DNA of 64,000 nucleotides, from contig JADKAA010000024.1 in assembly GCA_016715465.1 (NCBI GenBank), forward strand, positions 930,001-994,000. The letters run 5' to 3'. Numbering within the stretch: the stretch's first letter is position 1; every line of letters starts with the position of its first letter. Of the stretch, positions 53,969 through 62,319 are shown piece by piece. A program made the translations under genes and the position numbers. Under the pieces are notes generated by a model, which ran no database searches, was not told the DNA's origin, and worked only from the letters and a program-made list of their open reading frames with translations. This DNA is from Saprospiraceae bacterium. Lineage in GTDB: Bacteria; Bacteroidota; Bacteroidia; Chitinophagales; Saprospiraceae.

Positions 53969-54757
53969 TCATGATATAGGTATTTGAATCATAAATGTTG
54001 AGCCTCCCCGCTCCTTTGTTTCCACCTTCAACTCACCGCCATGCGCCTTTACAATATCATAACTCAATGATAAATCTAAGCCCGTTCCTTTCCCACTGGG
54101 TTTGCTGGTAAAGAATGGTTGAAAAATTTTATCGAGTATTTTTTGAGGGATGCCATTGCTGTGCGCGATTTCTCTTTTGTTGTTAATGGAATTCCCCATG
54201 TTTAATGCAGCAATGGCCTGGGTAAATCCTTCATTGTATTTGCCGTGACTCGTGTAGATGTGGCCAAGGTTTTTGAGTTGCGCCGTAATGCTGTTTTTTT
54301 CGCCAATTTCTTCCCATATTCTCAATGAAGCATACGCAAAGGAAAGGTTCTTTTCATAATAACCCAGCATGCCATAAGCCGCTGAAAGATAATTGTATGC
54401 AGTACCTATGCCTTTTTTATCTGCGAGATTTTTTCTAATTTCAAAAACCTTCATGGCTGCATCTATGCCTTCTTCATATCGACTTTCACTGTACATGAGA
54501 TTGGCCATCCGCATCAGGTCGTCGGACTCTCCTTTATCAAAGCCTATTTGTTTTGCCAATTGTACTGCCTGCTTCGATAAGTTAACGGCCAATTCATCGT
54601 TGTTTGCCTCCTTACTTTGATTTATATGAGATATGACCTCTAAAGAATCAGGTGGATTATTGTCCCGGGTTACGGCTTGACCCTGCAGTGCGATCTGAAT
54701 TTGCATTGGCAGACAAAACATCCATACTAGCAGTACTAAATGCTGGGAATGTTTCAA
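53969..54757 (-). pseudogene. TPR-histidine kinase with large internal deletion
   Basis: The open frame (262 aa) has a signal peptide and TPRs (LAVNLSKQAVQLAKQIGFDK, GTAYNYLSAAYGMLGYYEKN) up to KREIAHS at about residue 199. It then jumps to NGIPQKILDKIFQPFFTSKP, the last third of a HATPase domain. The membrane helix, HisKA with its His, and the N box are missing, and the G box reads GTGLDLSLSYD. It cannot be an active kinase. The junction lies near 54160. The frame is intact, so a stable TPR protein could still be made. Confidence 0.8.
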
Positions 54758-55020
54758 TGGTTGGCGGGTATTTGAATTTGAACTAGAAATGATGCCCTCC
54801 CTTTTTCAAGGTATGGAGGTATATGCAGTGTAGCCAGGTTATCTGCCAAAACAGTGTCCCAATGCTTCGCGTTGAGAAGTTGTTTGCCCAACTGCGCCAA
54901 CTGCGCTCTGCCGACCCTCAGGTACCAATTGCTTAGCATAACAAACCCTACGCCCAAATTACCTATACGCGTAAATAAAAATTGTTGTTCCATAAAGTAT
55001 TTTATACCGGCATTCACCAA
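54754..55020 (-). CDS. Uncertain small ORF (88 aa), possible gene remnant
   Basis: The ORF overlaps the TPR-kinase remnant by 4 bp (ATGA), which argues for translation, but its content is unlike a known family. Only the end (GRASFLVQIQIPANH) resembles the tail of a histidine kinase. The middle (LAQLGKQLLNAKHWDTVLAD) may be a helix. I consider it more likely a remnant than a functional gene. Confidence 0.3.
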   Translation of the reverse strand: MVNAGIKYFMEQQFLFTRIGNLGVGFVMLSNWYLRVGRAQLAQLGKQLLNAKHWDTVLADNLATLHIPPYLEKGRASFLVQIQIPANH

Positions 55021-55567
55021 ATCAAATCATTAAATGCAGTATCATTAAATCTTAAATTTATGTAATACGGTAGTTATGAAGTTAAATATCTGAATCTGCC
55101 GAAAAGGCAAATAAATATATTTTTAAAGATATAGAAAATAAAATTAAATATTATTAGTTGAGGTATTTATTTATATGTATATTAAAATATATTTAAGTAT
55201 TAGTTGCATTAAATGAATTAGTTATGTATAAAATTGGCAAATGAAATGACATCCAGATCTATGATTTATGATATTTTGAGTTGTTGGCATAGCTTGACAA
55301 AATGCCATGTCAATGTCAAGATACTGTGGCATTTAAACTGCTTTTCTGGTTGTTGATTTGGAGGGATATTTTATAGGGCAGGTGCAATAACATTTATGCA
55401 CGCTAATTATCAAAATTAATTTTACACATGGTAAAGCAGGAGAAGGAAAAACAAAGTAATGTTTGACCTTTGGAGGTTACGAGCAGGAAATAAAATTCAA
55501 TAGGTAGGTAAAATAGGCGTAATCAGAAAAGGGGCAAAATGAGGACATAGTTTGTTAAATCAGGAAA
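55021..55567. other. AT-rich gene-free region with an inverted repeat
   Basis: About 550 bp with no supported gene. TTGACA at 55294-55299 and TGTCAA at 55308-55313 form a perfect 6-8-6 palindrome, nested with TTGGCAT...ATGCCA (55284-55307). It could be an operator or a weak hairpin; no gene with a clear start lies close by. Confidence 0.4.
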
Positions 55568-56584
55568 CTATTTGATTTCTTTTTCCAATTGCTTTTCTTT
55601 TTCTTTTTCCAATTTTTTAAAATAACCCCTGAAGAGGATATTGTGCTTCAGTGCTTCAAGGTTTTCATTGAGTTTGATGGATGCTTCGTTGAGGTTGTGC
55701 AGGGTGGCATCCAAACTATTTACGGAAGTGTCGATCTTTTTCACGAGGGACTTATCATTAGACAGGTAGTTGATGGCGCCATCGCCTTCCTTTGCCCGGG
55801 TAACGGTGGCATTGAGATTGGCTACCAGTTTATTCATGTCATTTCCGGTGGTTTCCAGGTTGCTGACTACGCTTTTCAACTGATTGGCGGTAACGCTGTC
55901 CCGAAGTAGGCCAATGACATTGTTTTTGTTGTTCAATGAAACAATGAGGTCATCCATATGGCTTATCATTTTAGAGGTACTCGCTGCAGTTTGCCTAAAG
56001 TACCTTATACTTTGCTCAAGGTTCAAGGCCATGGTGCTGTCTTTTAACAGGTATGAAATTGTGCCTTCTCCTGAATTAATGGCCCTCGTGATTTTAAGTA
56101 AATCTGCCGTAAGCATAGCGGCATTTTCATTGGTGACATTGAGGGTGCTGAGCATGTCTTCGGTGGTGATGCGGCGGTAGGAATGAATGGTATCTTCTGC
56201 ATTCAAAAGTCCTATTTCTTCGCTTCCGGGGACAATATTGATGATCATATTTCCCACCAGACCGTCCGTGCCCAGCGCTGCTTTTGCATTTTTACGGATG
56301 TAGCCAAGCGCATCCTTTTTTATGGTAAGGTCCACCACAATGGTAGAGTCGTTCACCATCCGGATGCCTTTGACGGTACCCACATTAAGGCCACCATAAC
56401 GCACGTTATTGCCGATCTTCAGTCCATTGATGTTGTTGAAGGTGGCAAAGATCCTGGCATTACTGCCAAACATACTTTGCTGGTTGCCGATCAGGTAAAC
56501 CCCTAAAATGAAAAGTGACAAACCGGCGATCACGAAGATGGCCAGTTTAATTTTTTGTGCGGTGGTTTTATCTAGTGCCTTCAT
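55568..56584 (-). CDS. mlaD: MCE/MlaD-family substrate-binding protein
   Basis: The 338-residue protein has one N-terminal anchor (KLAIFVIAGLSLFILGVYLI), an MCE domain (ATFNNINGLKIGNNVRYGGL and VGTVKGIRMVNDSTIVVDL, residues ~45-130) and a long coiled-coil C-terminus (LDATLHNLNEASIKLNENLE) ending in Lys/Glu-rich text. MlaD-type proteins carry phospholipids across the periplasm. It lies 1 bp after mlaF and is the last gene of the mlaE-mlaF-mlaD operon, the usual order. Confidence 0.9.
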   Translation of the reverse strand: MKALDKTTAQKIKLAIFVIAGLSLFILGVYLIGNQQSMFGSNARIFATFNNINGLKIGNNVRYGGLNVGTVKGIRMVNDSTIVVDLTIKKDALGYIRKNAKAALGTDGLVGNMIINIVPGSEEIGLLNAEDTIHSYRRITTEDMLSTLNVTNENAAMLTADLLKITRAINSGEGTISYLLKDSTMALNLEQSIRYFRQTAASTSKMISHMDDLIVSLNNKNNVIGLLRDSVTANQLKSVVSNLETTGNDMNKLVANLNATVTRAKEGDGAINYLSNDKSLVKKIDTSVNSLDATLHNLNEASIKLNENLEALKHNILFRGYFKKLEKEKEKQLEKEIK

Positions 56585-56585
56585 C

Positions 56586-57338
56586 TTATTTGAAAAATGC
56601 TTTTATTTTGGGATCTTCCATTTCTACCAATTCTTCATAAGTTCCTTCTGCATAATTGATGCCATCTACCAGCAGGATCATCCTGTTGCTGATGGCCCGG
56701 GCGCAGTCCACATCGTGCGTAATAATGATCGATGAGGTTTTATATTTTTCCTGAACTGACTTCATAAGTAGAACGATTTCCTTTGATGTGATTGGGTCAA
56801 GACCTGTGGTGGGTTCATCGTATAAAATGATTTGCGGTTTAAGTATGAGGGTTCGTGCCAGCGCTATCCTCCTTTTCATCCCCCCTGATAATTCGCTCGG
56901 CATCAGGTCAACAGCCCTGGCCAAACCAACACTTTCCAGGGCTTCCATTACCAGCGGGCTTGCATCGTTTATTTCTCCAAATTTTTTTGTATGCCGCCTT
57001 AGGGGAAACTCCAGGTTCTCGCGTACCGACATGGAATCGTACAAAGCACTGCCCTGAAAAAGAAAGCCAATTTCTGTCCGGAGTTCATCTAATTCGTCGT
57101 GGTCGAGGTCATCTATATTTTTACCCATGATGATCACGGTTCCGCTGTCGTGTTCCTCCAGACCAATCAGGCATTTGATCATGACCGACTTTCCGGACCC
57201 CGATTTACCCATAATCACCAGATTTTCTCCTTCGTATAAGTCCAGATTGAAGCCATTGAGTACATAATTATCACCGTAACTCTTTTTAAGGTCTCTGATG
57301 GTGATTACGGCATTACTATTTATGGTGTTTTTTTTCAT
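56586..57338 (-). CDS. mlaF: MlaF-type ABC ATPase
   Basis: The 250-residue protein has all ABC motifs intact: Walker A (IMGKSGSGKSVMIKCL near 40), Q loop (GFLFQGSALYDSMSV), signature (LSGGMKRRIALARTL near 150), Walker B (IILYDEPTTGLDP) and His loop (SIIITHDVDCA). The LSGGM and GSALYDSMSV text is typical of MlaF. It powers the lipid transport complex with MlaE (3 bp upstream) and MlaD (1 bp downstream). Confidence 0.93.
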   Translation of the reverse strand: MKKNTINSNAVITIRDLKKSYGDNYVLNGFNLDLYEGENLVIMGKSGSGKSVMIKCLIGLEEHDSGTVIIMGKNIDDLDHDELDELRTEIGFLFQGSALYDSMSVRENLEFPLRRHTKKFGEINDASPLVMEALESVGLARAVDLMPSELSGGMKRRIALARTLILKPQIILYDEPTTGLDPITSKEIVLLMKSVQEKYKTSSIIITHDVDCARAISNRMILLVDGINYAEGTYEELVEMEDPKIKAFFK

Positions 57339-57341
57339 GGC

Positions 57342-58121
57342 TTACAATTCATAAAACAGGTCGGCGACCAGCACAGCGACAAAGTCAATGACAAAGAGCA
57401 GTAAACTGGTGTACACCACTGCAGAATTGGCTGCCAGACCTACGCCTTCGGTTCCTTTGTCGCAATTATAACCTTTGTAACAACCCACTAGGCCGATGGC
57501 AAAACCAAAGAAAAACGATTTTATGGTTGATGGAATGACATCTCCGAATTCCAAAGAACTGAAAACTTCACTGAAATACAATTGGAAGGAGACATCACCT
57601 TTTATATTTTCAACAAGGTACGATCCGTAAAGGGCAATGGCATCTCCAATGATGACGAGGATGGGCAGCATAAATGTAGTGGCCAGAATACGTGTAATGA
57701 CCAGGTATTTAAAGGGGTTAGTTCCTGAAACTTCCATCGCGTCTATTTGTTCGGTCACCCGCATGGATCCCAGTTCTGCGCCAATGCCAGAACCGATACG
57801 ACCTGCACAAATTAGCGCAGTAATGATGGGCCCGATTTCCCGGATGATGGAGATGCCCACCATGGAGGGCATCCAGGCTACTGCTCCAAATTCCTGGAGT
57901 GTAGGTCTGGATTGCAGGGTAAAGACCAGGCCGATGATAAATCCCGTAACGCCTACGAGTAACAAAGACCTGTTGCCCATGTTGTAACACTGGCGGAGGA
58001 ATTCTTTAAACTCAAAAGGCCTTTTAAAAACATCGGTAAAAAACCGGCCGGCAAAATAGGAGATGTCACCCACTTCGGTGAGAAAAACTTGGAGGGAATT
58101 GATTGTCTTTTGCGTACCCAT
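57342..58121 (-). CDS. mlaE: MlaE-type ABC permease
   Basis: The 259-residue protein has five or six membrane segments and the MlaE family blocks LVGVTGFIIGLVFTLQSRP, MVGISIIREIGPIITALICA and GRIGSGIGAELGSMRVTEQI (residues ~55-130), ending in FVIDFVAVLVADLFYEL. It is the inner-membrane permease of the lipid-asymmetry system and the first gene of the operon. About 290 bp without genes separate it from the CBS-USP operon. The promoter was not identified. Confidence 0.93.
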   Translation of the reverse strand: MGTQKTINSLQVFLTEVGDISYFAGRFFTDVFKRPFEFKEFLRQCYNMGNRSLLLVGVTGFIIGLVFTLQSRPTLQEFGAVAWMPSMVGISIIREIGPIITALICAGRIGSGIGAELGSMRVTEQIDAMEVSGTNPFKYLVITRILATTFMLPILVIIGDAIALYGSYLVENIKGDVSFQLYFSEVFSSLEFGDVIPSTIKSFFFGFAIGLVGCYKGYNCDKGTEGVGLAANSAVVYTSLLLFVIDFVAVLVADLFYEL

Positions 58122-58414
58122 ATTCCTTTTTCTGAAGTTGGCGCCACCTCTTATGGGTATGCACCTATGTATGTTAACTTAATAGGACAAACTTAGGTTC
58201 GTCTAAAAGAATAAAAATCGTTCCAATCCAATATTTTACACAAGATCATATTACAGGGTGACCTTCATTCCGACGAATTAGCCTAAAAGAAAGCAGAAGT
58301 CAGGCATTAACCTCGACTCCTGCTACACCGGACACCTCTATGACAAGGTGTTTTCCTTTGATAAAATAATATTTCTTTGTGTTTCAGGGTATGGTTCTGT
58401 TTGATTGGGTGAGC

Positions 58415-59428
58415 TCAAACCGGCCAAACCATAAGCGGCCGGCTTTTGAGGTGAATCTTGTGATATATAGGTTCCAGAGAGGTGTGGTCGGTTATTGACC
58501 TTGCGTGACTGTAACTTTGGTTGCTGGTCACAAAGAGTGTATCATCAAATTCTAAGTACCCATCGATTTCATCGAGCAGTTTCACATCTGCAGAACCTGT
58601 ATTGGAGGTAATGGGTGTTTCTTCGAAGCGTATCAGTTTGGCTGCCGGAAAGGCTTGTTTTAGGGGCAGGGTGATATCAATATGGTCTTTTCCAATAATT
58701 ACACAGATGCGACTGAGCTTGCTGAACTCTACAGAGGGAGGCACAAGGATGACCGGACATTTGCTGTGACTTGCCACTGTATGGGATACTGAACCTAGCA
58801 GGCTGTCAAACAGATTGCTGGCACCATGTGAGCCCATGATGATAAATTCATAGTCATGAGAAACATCTGTGATGACGTCACCCGCAAGACCTTCTTTAAA
58901 TACAGGGTCAACCGGAGTAATGGTGGTCAGGTCGCCAATAAAATCCTGCTCGGCGTTAAAAGCCGTTTTTTTCAATATCTTTTCTTTTTCTCCTTCAATT
59001 TTTTCCGCATCATATGGGTGTTTTAAGATTTCCACGTAGTCGGGGTGATGAACGTGCATGAGCTCAATGGTATAATATTTATTTTTACAAAAAAGCTTGG
59101 CAAAATGCAAAGCGGTTGAAGCCGACGAAGAAAAATCGGTTGGAACCAATATTTTCCTCGTCAGCTTGGCACCATAAATTTGGGTGATCCGGTGATATAT
59201 CTTATTGATACTTTTCTTGAAATCACCCTCCTTGGATATCTCAATGGGTTTGTCTCCATTAATGATCAGTGACGGCACGGAGTCAATATTGTCTGCAATA
59301 AATCTTGCAACCTCATTGACCTCTTCAATCTTAGATTCAATATGGTTGAACTCCAAAAAGTCGAGCAAACTTTTTTTGAGGTATTGATAGCCGGATGTCC
59401 CGGTGCCGTACAACTTTAGTTCTACCAT
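58415..59428 (-). CDS. Universal stress protein with N-terminal thioredoxin-like domain
   Basis: The first ~85 residues (VELKLYGTGTSGYQYLKKSL, later NIDSVPSLIINGDKPIEI) have a thioredoxin/glutaredoxin-like fold with a VPSLIING cis-Pro text but no CxxC. A USP domain follows (KILVPTDFSSSASTALHFAK near 92; GSHGASNLFDSLLGSVSHTV near 198, with the ATP-type GxxG...GS motif), and the C-terminal ~100 residues are a second, degenerate USP. It lies 10 bp after a CBS gene; the CBS-USP pair repeats that at 18221-19541. It is divergent from the heme-PAS kinase and probably controlled by the palindrome at 59932-59945. Confidence 0.85.
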   Translation of the reverse strand: MVELKLYGTGTSGYQYLKKSLLDFLEFNHIESKIEEVNEVARFIADNIDSVPSLIINGDKPIEISKEGDFKKSINKIYHRITQIYGAKLTRKILVPTDFSSSASTALHFAKLFCKNKYYTIELMHVHHPDYVEILKHPYDAEKIEGEKEKILKKTAFNAEQDFIGDLTTITPVDPVFKEGLAGDVITDVSHDYEFIIMGSHGASNLFDSLLGSVSHTVASHSKCPVILVPPSVEFSKLSRICVIIGKDHIDITLPLKQAFPAAKLIRFEETPITSNTGSADVKLLDEIDGYLEFDDTLFVTSNQSYSHARSITDHTSLEPIYHKIHLKSRPLMVWPV

Positions 59429-59438
59429 GGAATTGAAA

Positions 59439-59882
59439 CTATTGTTCGTAGCTATTTACTGCGATGTTGTCATCGGCCAGTTGTTTGATGATGTCGTGGG
59501 TGGTAATGATACCCACAATCCTGCCTTCAGCCATTACTGGAAGCGCATGAAACAGGTTCTTTTTAAATACATCCAGGGCCACATTGATCCTGTCGTCGGC
59601 GTCAAGTTTACCTAAGCCCTTGATCATGATGGACTTCACCTTGTAATTATTGAGTTTCACATCAATCAGGATGTTGTCAAACGCATCGTCGTTGAAGCCA
59701 CGTTTGAAAAAAGAAAAGTCAGACTTACTAAGCATGCCTACCAATTCCCCCTCAAAGACCACGGGAATATGGTGAATGTGGTATTTTTCAAAAATCTCCT
59801 GGGCTGTTTGTAAGGTGTCCTCAGGCTCAATCGTAATCGGGTTTTTTGTCATAATGGTGGAAACCGGTGCTAATAAATTCAT
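59439..59882 (-). CDS. CBS-pair protein (copy 3)
   Basis: The 147-residue protein consists of two CBS motifs (IMTKNPITIEPEDTLQTAQE with HIPVVFEGELVGMLSKSDF; then LPVMAEGRIVGIITTHDI). It is clearly more distant from copies 1 and 2 than they are from each other. It heads a two-gene operon with the USP gene 10 bp downstream. Its start is 49 bp from an ATGAC-N4-GTCAT palindrome. The divergent neighbours are the FixL-like kinase and the REC-CRP regulator. Confidence 0.92.
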   Translation of the reverse strand: MNLLAPVSTIMTKNPITIEPEDTLQTAQEIFEKYHIHHIPVVFEGELVGMLSKSDFSFFKRGFNDDAFDNILIDVKLNNYKVKSIMIKGLGKLDADDRINVALDVFKKNLFHALPVMAEGRIVGIITTHDIIKQLADDNIAVNSYEQ

Positions 59883-59931
59883 AATAATGGTTATTTTTGA
59901 TGCAAGATCGAGAAAGTCCTGTGCTCAATAA

Positions 59932-59945
59932 ATGACCGATGTCAT
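59932..59945. promoter_or_regulatory. FNR/CRP-like palindrome between CBS copy 3 and the heme-PAS kinase
   Basis: The site reads ATGAC-CGAT-GTCAT, a perfect 5-4-5 palindrome (6-4-6 if the flanking A/T is included). On the CBS strand GATCTTGC follows after exactly 22 bp as a weak -7 match. On the other strand TATTGTTTG begins 18 bp after the site, 36 bp before the kinase ATG. It could serve both directions and give autoregulation. Confidence 0.7.
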
Positions 59946-60008
59946 TTTTTTAAGTGATTAAAATATTGTTTGTTTTTTATCGATTTTCGTAATTTTATTT
60001 CGATTTTT

Positions 60009-61298
60009 ATGATAAATGACGTTGATTTAAGATTATTATTTGAATCTGTGCTGGACACGGCAGTAGATGGTATCATCATCATCGATGCGAAGGGCATAGT
60101 AATCAACGTGAATCAAGCAGTAGTCAGGCTTTTTGAATATCAAAAAAGTGAAGTGATCGGTCAGAATGTGCGCATGTTGATGAACAGGGATGATGCATCC
60201 AAACACGACCAGTATCTGGAGCGCTATAATCAAACCAAAGAAGCCAGGGTTATTGGCATTGGCAGGCAGGTAATTGCCAGGGCCAAATCGGGAAATCTAT
60301 TTCCGGTTCAGTTGGCTGTCAGTGAAGTCATGCTCAACGACCGGATCATTTTTACCGGAATCATCCATGACCTCAGCGACATCAGCAAGGCCCTCGATGA
60401 TCTTGAAGAGCTAAATAGGGAGCTGGACAAAAGGGTTGTTGACCGCACTTACCAGGTAGAAAAGGTTGTCAACCAACTGTTGTCTACCAACAATAAACTA
60501 AAAAAAGAAGTAAAGGAAAGAGTAGAAGCAGAACAATTGTTGCGGCAGAAAGAAGAGGAACTTCAAAAGGCGCTTTCATCCGAGAGAGTACTCAATGAAC
60601 TCAAATCGCGTTTTGTCTCGACAGCCTCCCATGAATTCAGAACTCCTCTGGCTACCATACTTTCTTCTGCCTCCATCATCCTTAAATACACTAAAGAGGA
60701 AGAACAGGTCAACCGTGAAAAACATGTATCAAAGATTAAAAATGCCGTAAACCATCTCACGGGCCTGCTCAATGATTTTCTTTCCCTGAGCAGGCTGGAA
60801 GAAGGCAGGGTCAACATCATGGAAGAACAGGTGTCCCTGGCATCCGTACTTGAGGAAGTAAGGGAGGATCTTTCCGGTGTAAAAAAACAAAATCAGGAAA
60901 TTGTCTTTTCCCCTGATTCCTCATTTGAAGTAAATACAGATAAACATATCCTGAAAAATATTTTGTTTAATATTTTGTCCAATGCCATTAAGTATTCGGA
61001 TACCAATATAGACGCGGTAATTAACCCACAGGAGGAAGGATTTTGCATATCCATTGCCGACAAAGGCATTGGAATCCCCAACGATGACCAACGACATCTG
61101 TTCACCCGGTTTTTCAGGGCCACCAATGTGGGCAATGTGCAGGGTACCGGACTAGGTCTCAATATCGTCAAACGTTATTGTGAATTGATTGGTGCTACCA
61201 TCGATATCCAAAGTGAATACGGAGAAGGAACAACTGTAAACATTATCATACCTAAATATTTTAACCACAAAAGAGATGAAGAAAATTCTGGTCATTGA
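60009..61298 (+). CDS. FixL-like heme-PAS sensor histidine kinase
   Basis: The 429-residue soluble protein starts with a PAS domain (GIIIIDAKGIVINVNQAVVR, then SEVIGQNVRMLM) that has the FixL signature: KHDQYLERY and GIGRQV. Relative to Bradyrhizobium FixL, His66 takes the place of the heme ligand His200, Arg72 of Arg206 and Arg86 of Arg220, with identical spacing. A coiled coil (EVKERVEAEQLLRQKEEELQ) leads to HisKA with His208 (STASHEFRTP), the N box (ILFNILSNAIKYSD) and the G boxes (DKGIGIPNDD, GTGLGLNIVKRY). I chose ATG 60009; a TTG at 59970 only adds an unlikely leader. It overlaps the REC-CRP gene by 23 bp. Confidence 0.92.
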   Translation: MINDVDLRLLFESVLDTAVDGIIIIDAKGIVINVNQAVVRLFEYQKSEVIGQNVRMLMNRDDASKHDQYLERYNQTKEARVIGIGRQVIARAKSGNLFPVQLAVSEVMLNDRIIFTGIIHDLSDISKALDDLEELNRELDKRVVDRTYQVEKVVNQLLSTNNKLKKEVKERVEAEQLLRQKEEELQKALSSERVLNELKSRFVSTASHEFRTPLATILSSASIILKYTKEEEQVNREKHVSKIKNAVNHLTGLLNDFLSLSRLEEGRVNIMEEQVSLASVLEEVREDLSGVKKQNQEIVFSPDSSFEVNTDKHILKNILFNILSNAIKYSDTNIDAVINPQEEGFCISIADKGIGIPNDDQRHLFTRFFRATNVGNVQGTGLGLNIVKRYCELIGATIDIQSEYGEGTTVNIIIPKYFNHKRDEENSGH

Positions 61299-62319
61299 AG
61301 ACAACAACGACGTAAGGGAGAACATTGCTGAGATCCTTACGCTTGCCAATTATGAGGTAGAGACCGCTGAGAATGGCAAGGTGGGGCTGGTCAAAGTAAA
61401 CCAGTTTAAACCAGATCTTATTCTGTGCGACGTCATGATGCCTGAACTGGATGGATACGGAGTACTCAAAATTCTGGCTTCCAACCCTCAGTTTGCAACT
61501 GTGCCCTTTATCTTCCTTACTGCAAAAGCCGAAAAAGTGGACTTACGCAAAGGTATGTCTTTGGGTGCCAGTGACTATATCACTAAACCTTTCGACGATG
61601 CCGACCTGCTCGAATCCATTCAGGTGAGGTTGCGCAGAAGTGACTTGGTGACCCCCGCGGAGAGCAACCACATGAAATCGCTGGATGCAGTGCCATCCAA
61701 TTATTTCAATGAAAAGCTCAAGGCATTCTCCCAGGATTTCGAACTTCGGCGTTTCCGAAAAAAAGACATCATCTTTGAAGAAGGCAATAACGCCCGTTAC
61801 ATATACTTCCTCGAGGAAGGCAAAGTGAGGGTCTTTCGCACCAATGAATTTGGTAAGGAACTTACTACCCGCATTGTCAATGGGGCCGAAGTGTTAGGTT
61901 TTCTGGATGTGCTTAATAGCAAGCCATATTCAAAATCTGCTCAATCGCTTGAAGAAAGTACCATTCGCATGATTCCGGTCAAAAACTTCATCGACCTGTT
62001 TTATACGGATCGCGACTTTTCATTGTCACTCATGAAACACCTGGCGGTTTACGCCGGTATCCTGGAAACAGGACTCGTCCACCAGGCATATAGCAGCGTG
62101 CGTCGTAAGGTAGCCAATGCCCTCATACAGTGTTATGAAAAAAATGAAGCCAATCCGGTAATCACCATGATGCGGGACGACCTCGCTTCCATCGCCGGTA
62201 CGGCCAAAGAAACCGTCATCCGCACCCTTTCCGATTTCAAACATGAAGGCATCATCGACATCGAAGAAACCGACATTTTCATCAGCAATGTAAATGCGCT
62301 TATTAATATGCCGCAATAG
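61276..62319 (+). CDS. REC-CRP/FNR fusion response regulator
   Basis: The 347-residue protein has a receiver domain at 1-~120 (VIEDNNDVREN, Asp52 in LILCDVMMPE, Lys in YITKPFDD), a linker, a cyclic-nucleotide-binding-type domain at ~145-265 (ARYIYFLEEGKVRVFRTNEF) and a CRP-type winged helix at ~285-347 (DDLASIAGTAKETVIRTLSD). The recognition helix K311-E-T-V-I-R316 mirrors RETVGR of E. coli CRP, keeping Glu and the last Arg. The phosphate-binding cassette is atypical (FLDVLNSKPYSKSAQS, no Arg where R-S/T-A is expected), and no FNR-type Cys cluster is seen, so phosphorylation rather than cAMP or an Fe-S cluster may be the signal. Its gene overlaps the heme-PAS kinase gene by 23 bp. Confidence 0.92.
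   Translation: MKKILVIEDNNDVRENIAEILTLANYEVETAENGKVGLVKVNQFKPDLILCDVMMPELDGYGVLKILASNPQFATVPFIFLTAKAEKVDLRKGMSLGASDYITKPFDDADLLESIQVRLRRSDLVTPAESNHMKSLDAVPSNYFNEKLKAFSQDFELRRFRKKDIIFEEGNNARYIYFLEEGKVRVFRTNEFGKELTTRIVNGAEVLGFLDVLNSKPYSKSAQSLEESTIRMIPVKNFIDLFYTDRDFSLSLMKHLAVYAGILETGLVHQAYSSVRRKVANALIQCYEKNEANPVITMMRDDLASIAGTAKETVIRTLSDFKHEGIIDIEETDIFISNVNALINMPQ

Noticed and set aside
61276..62319. REC-CRP as an oxygen-sensing FNR with an Fe-S cluster
   Set aside because: No N-terminal Cys cluster exists; the N-terminus is a receiver domain.
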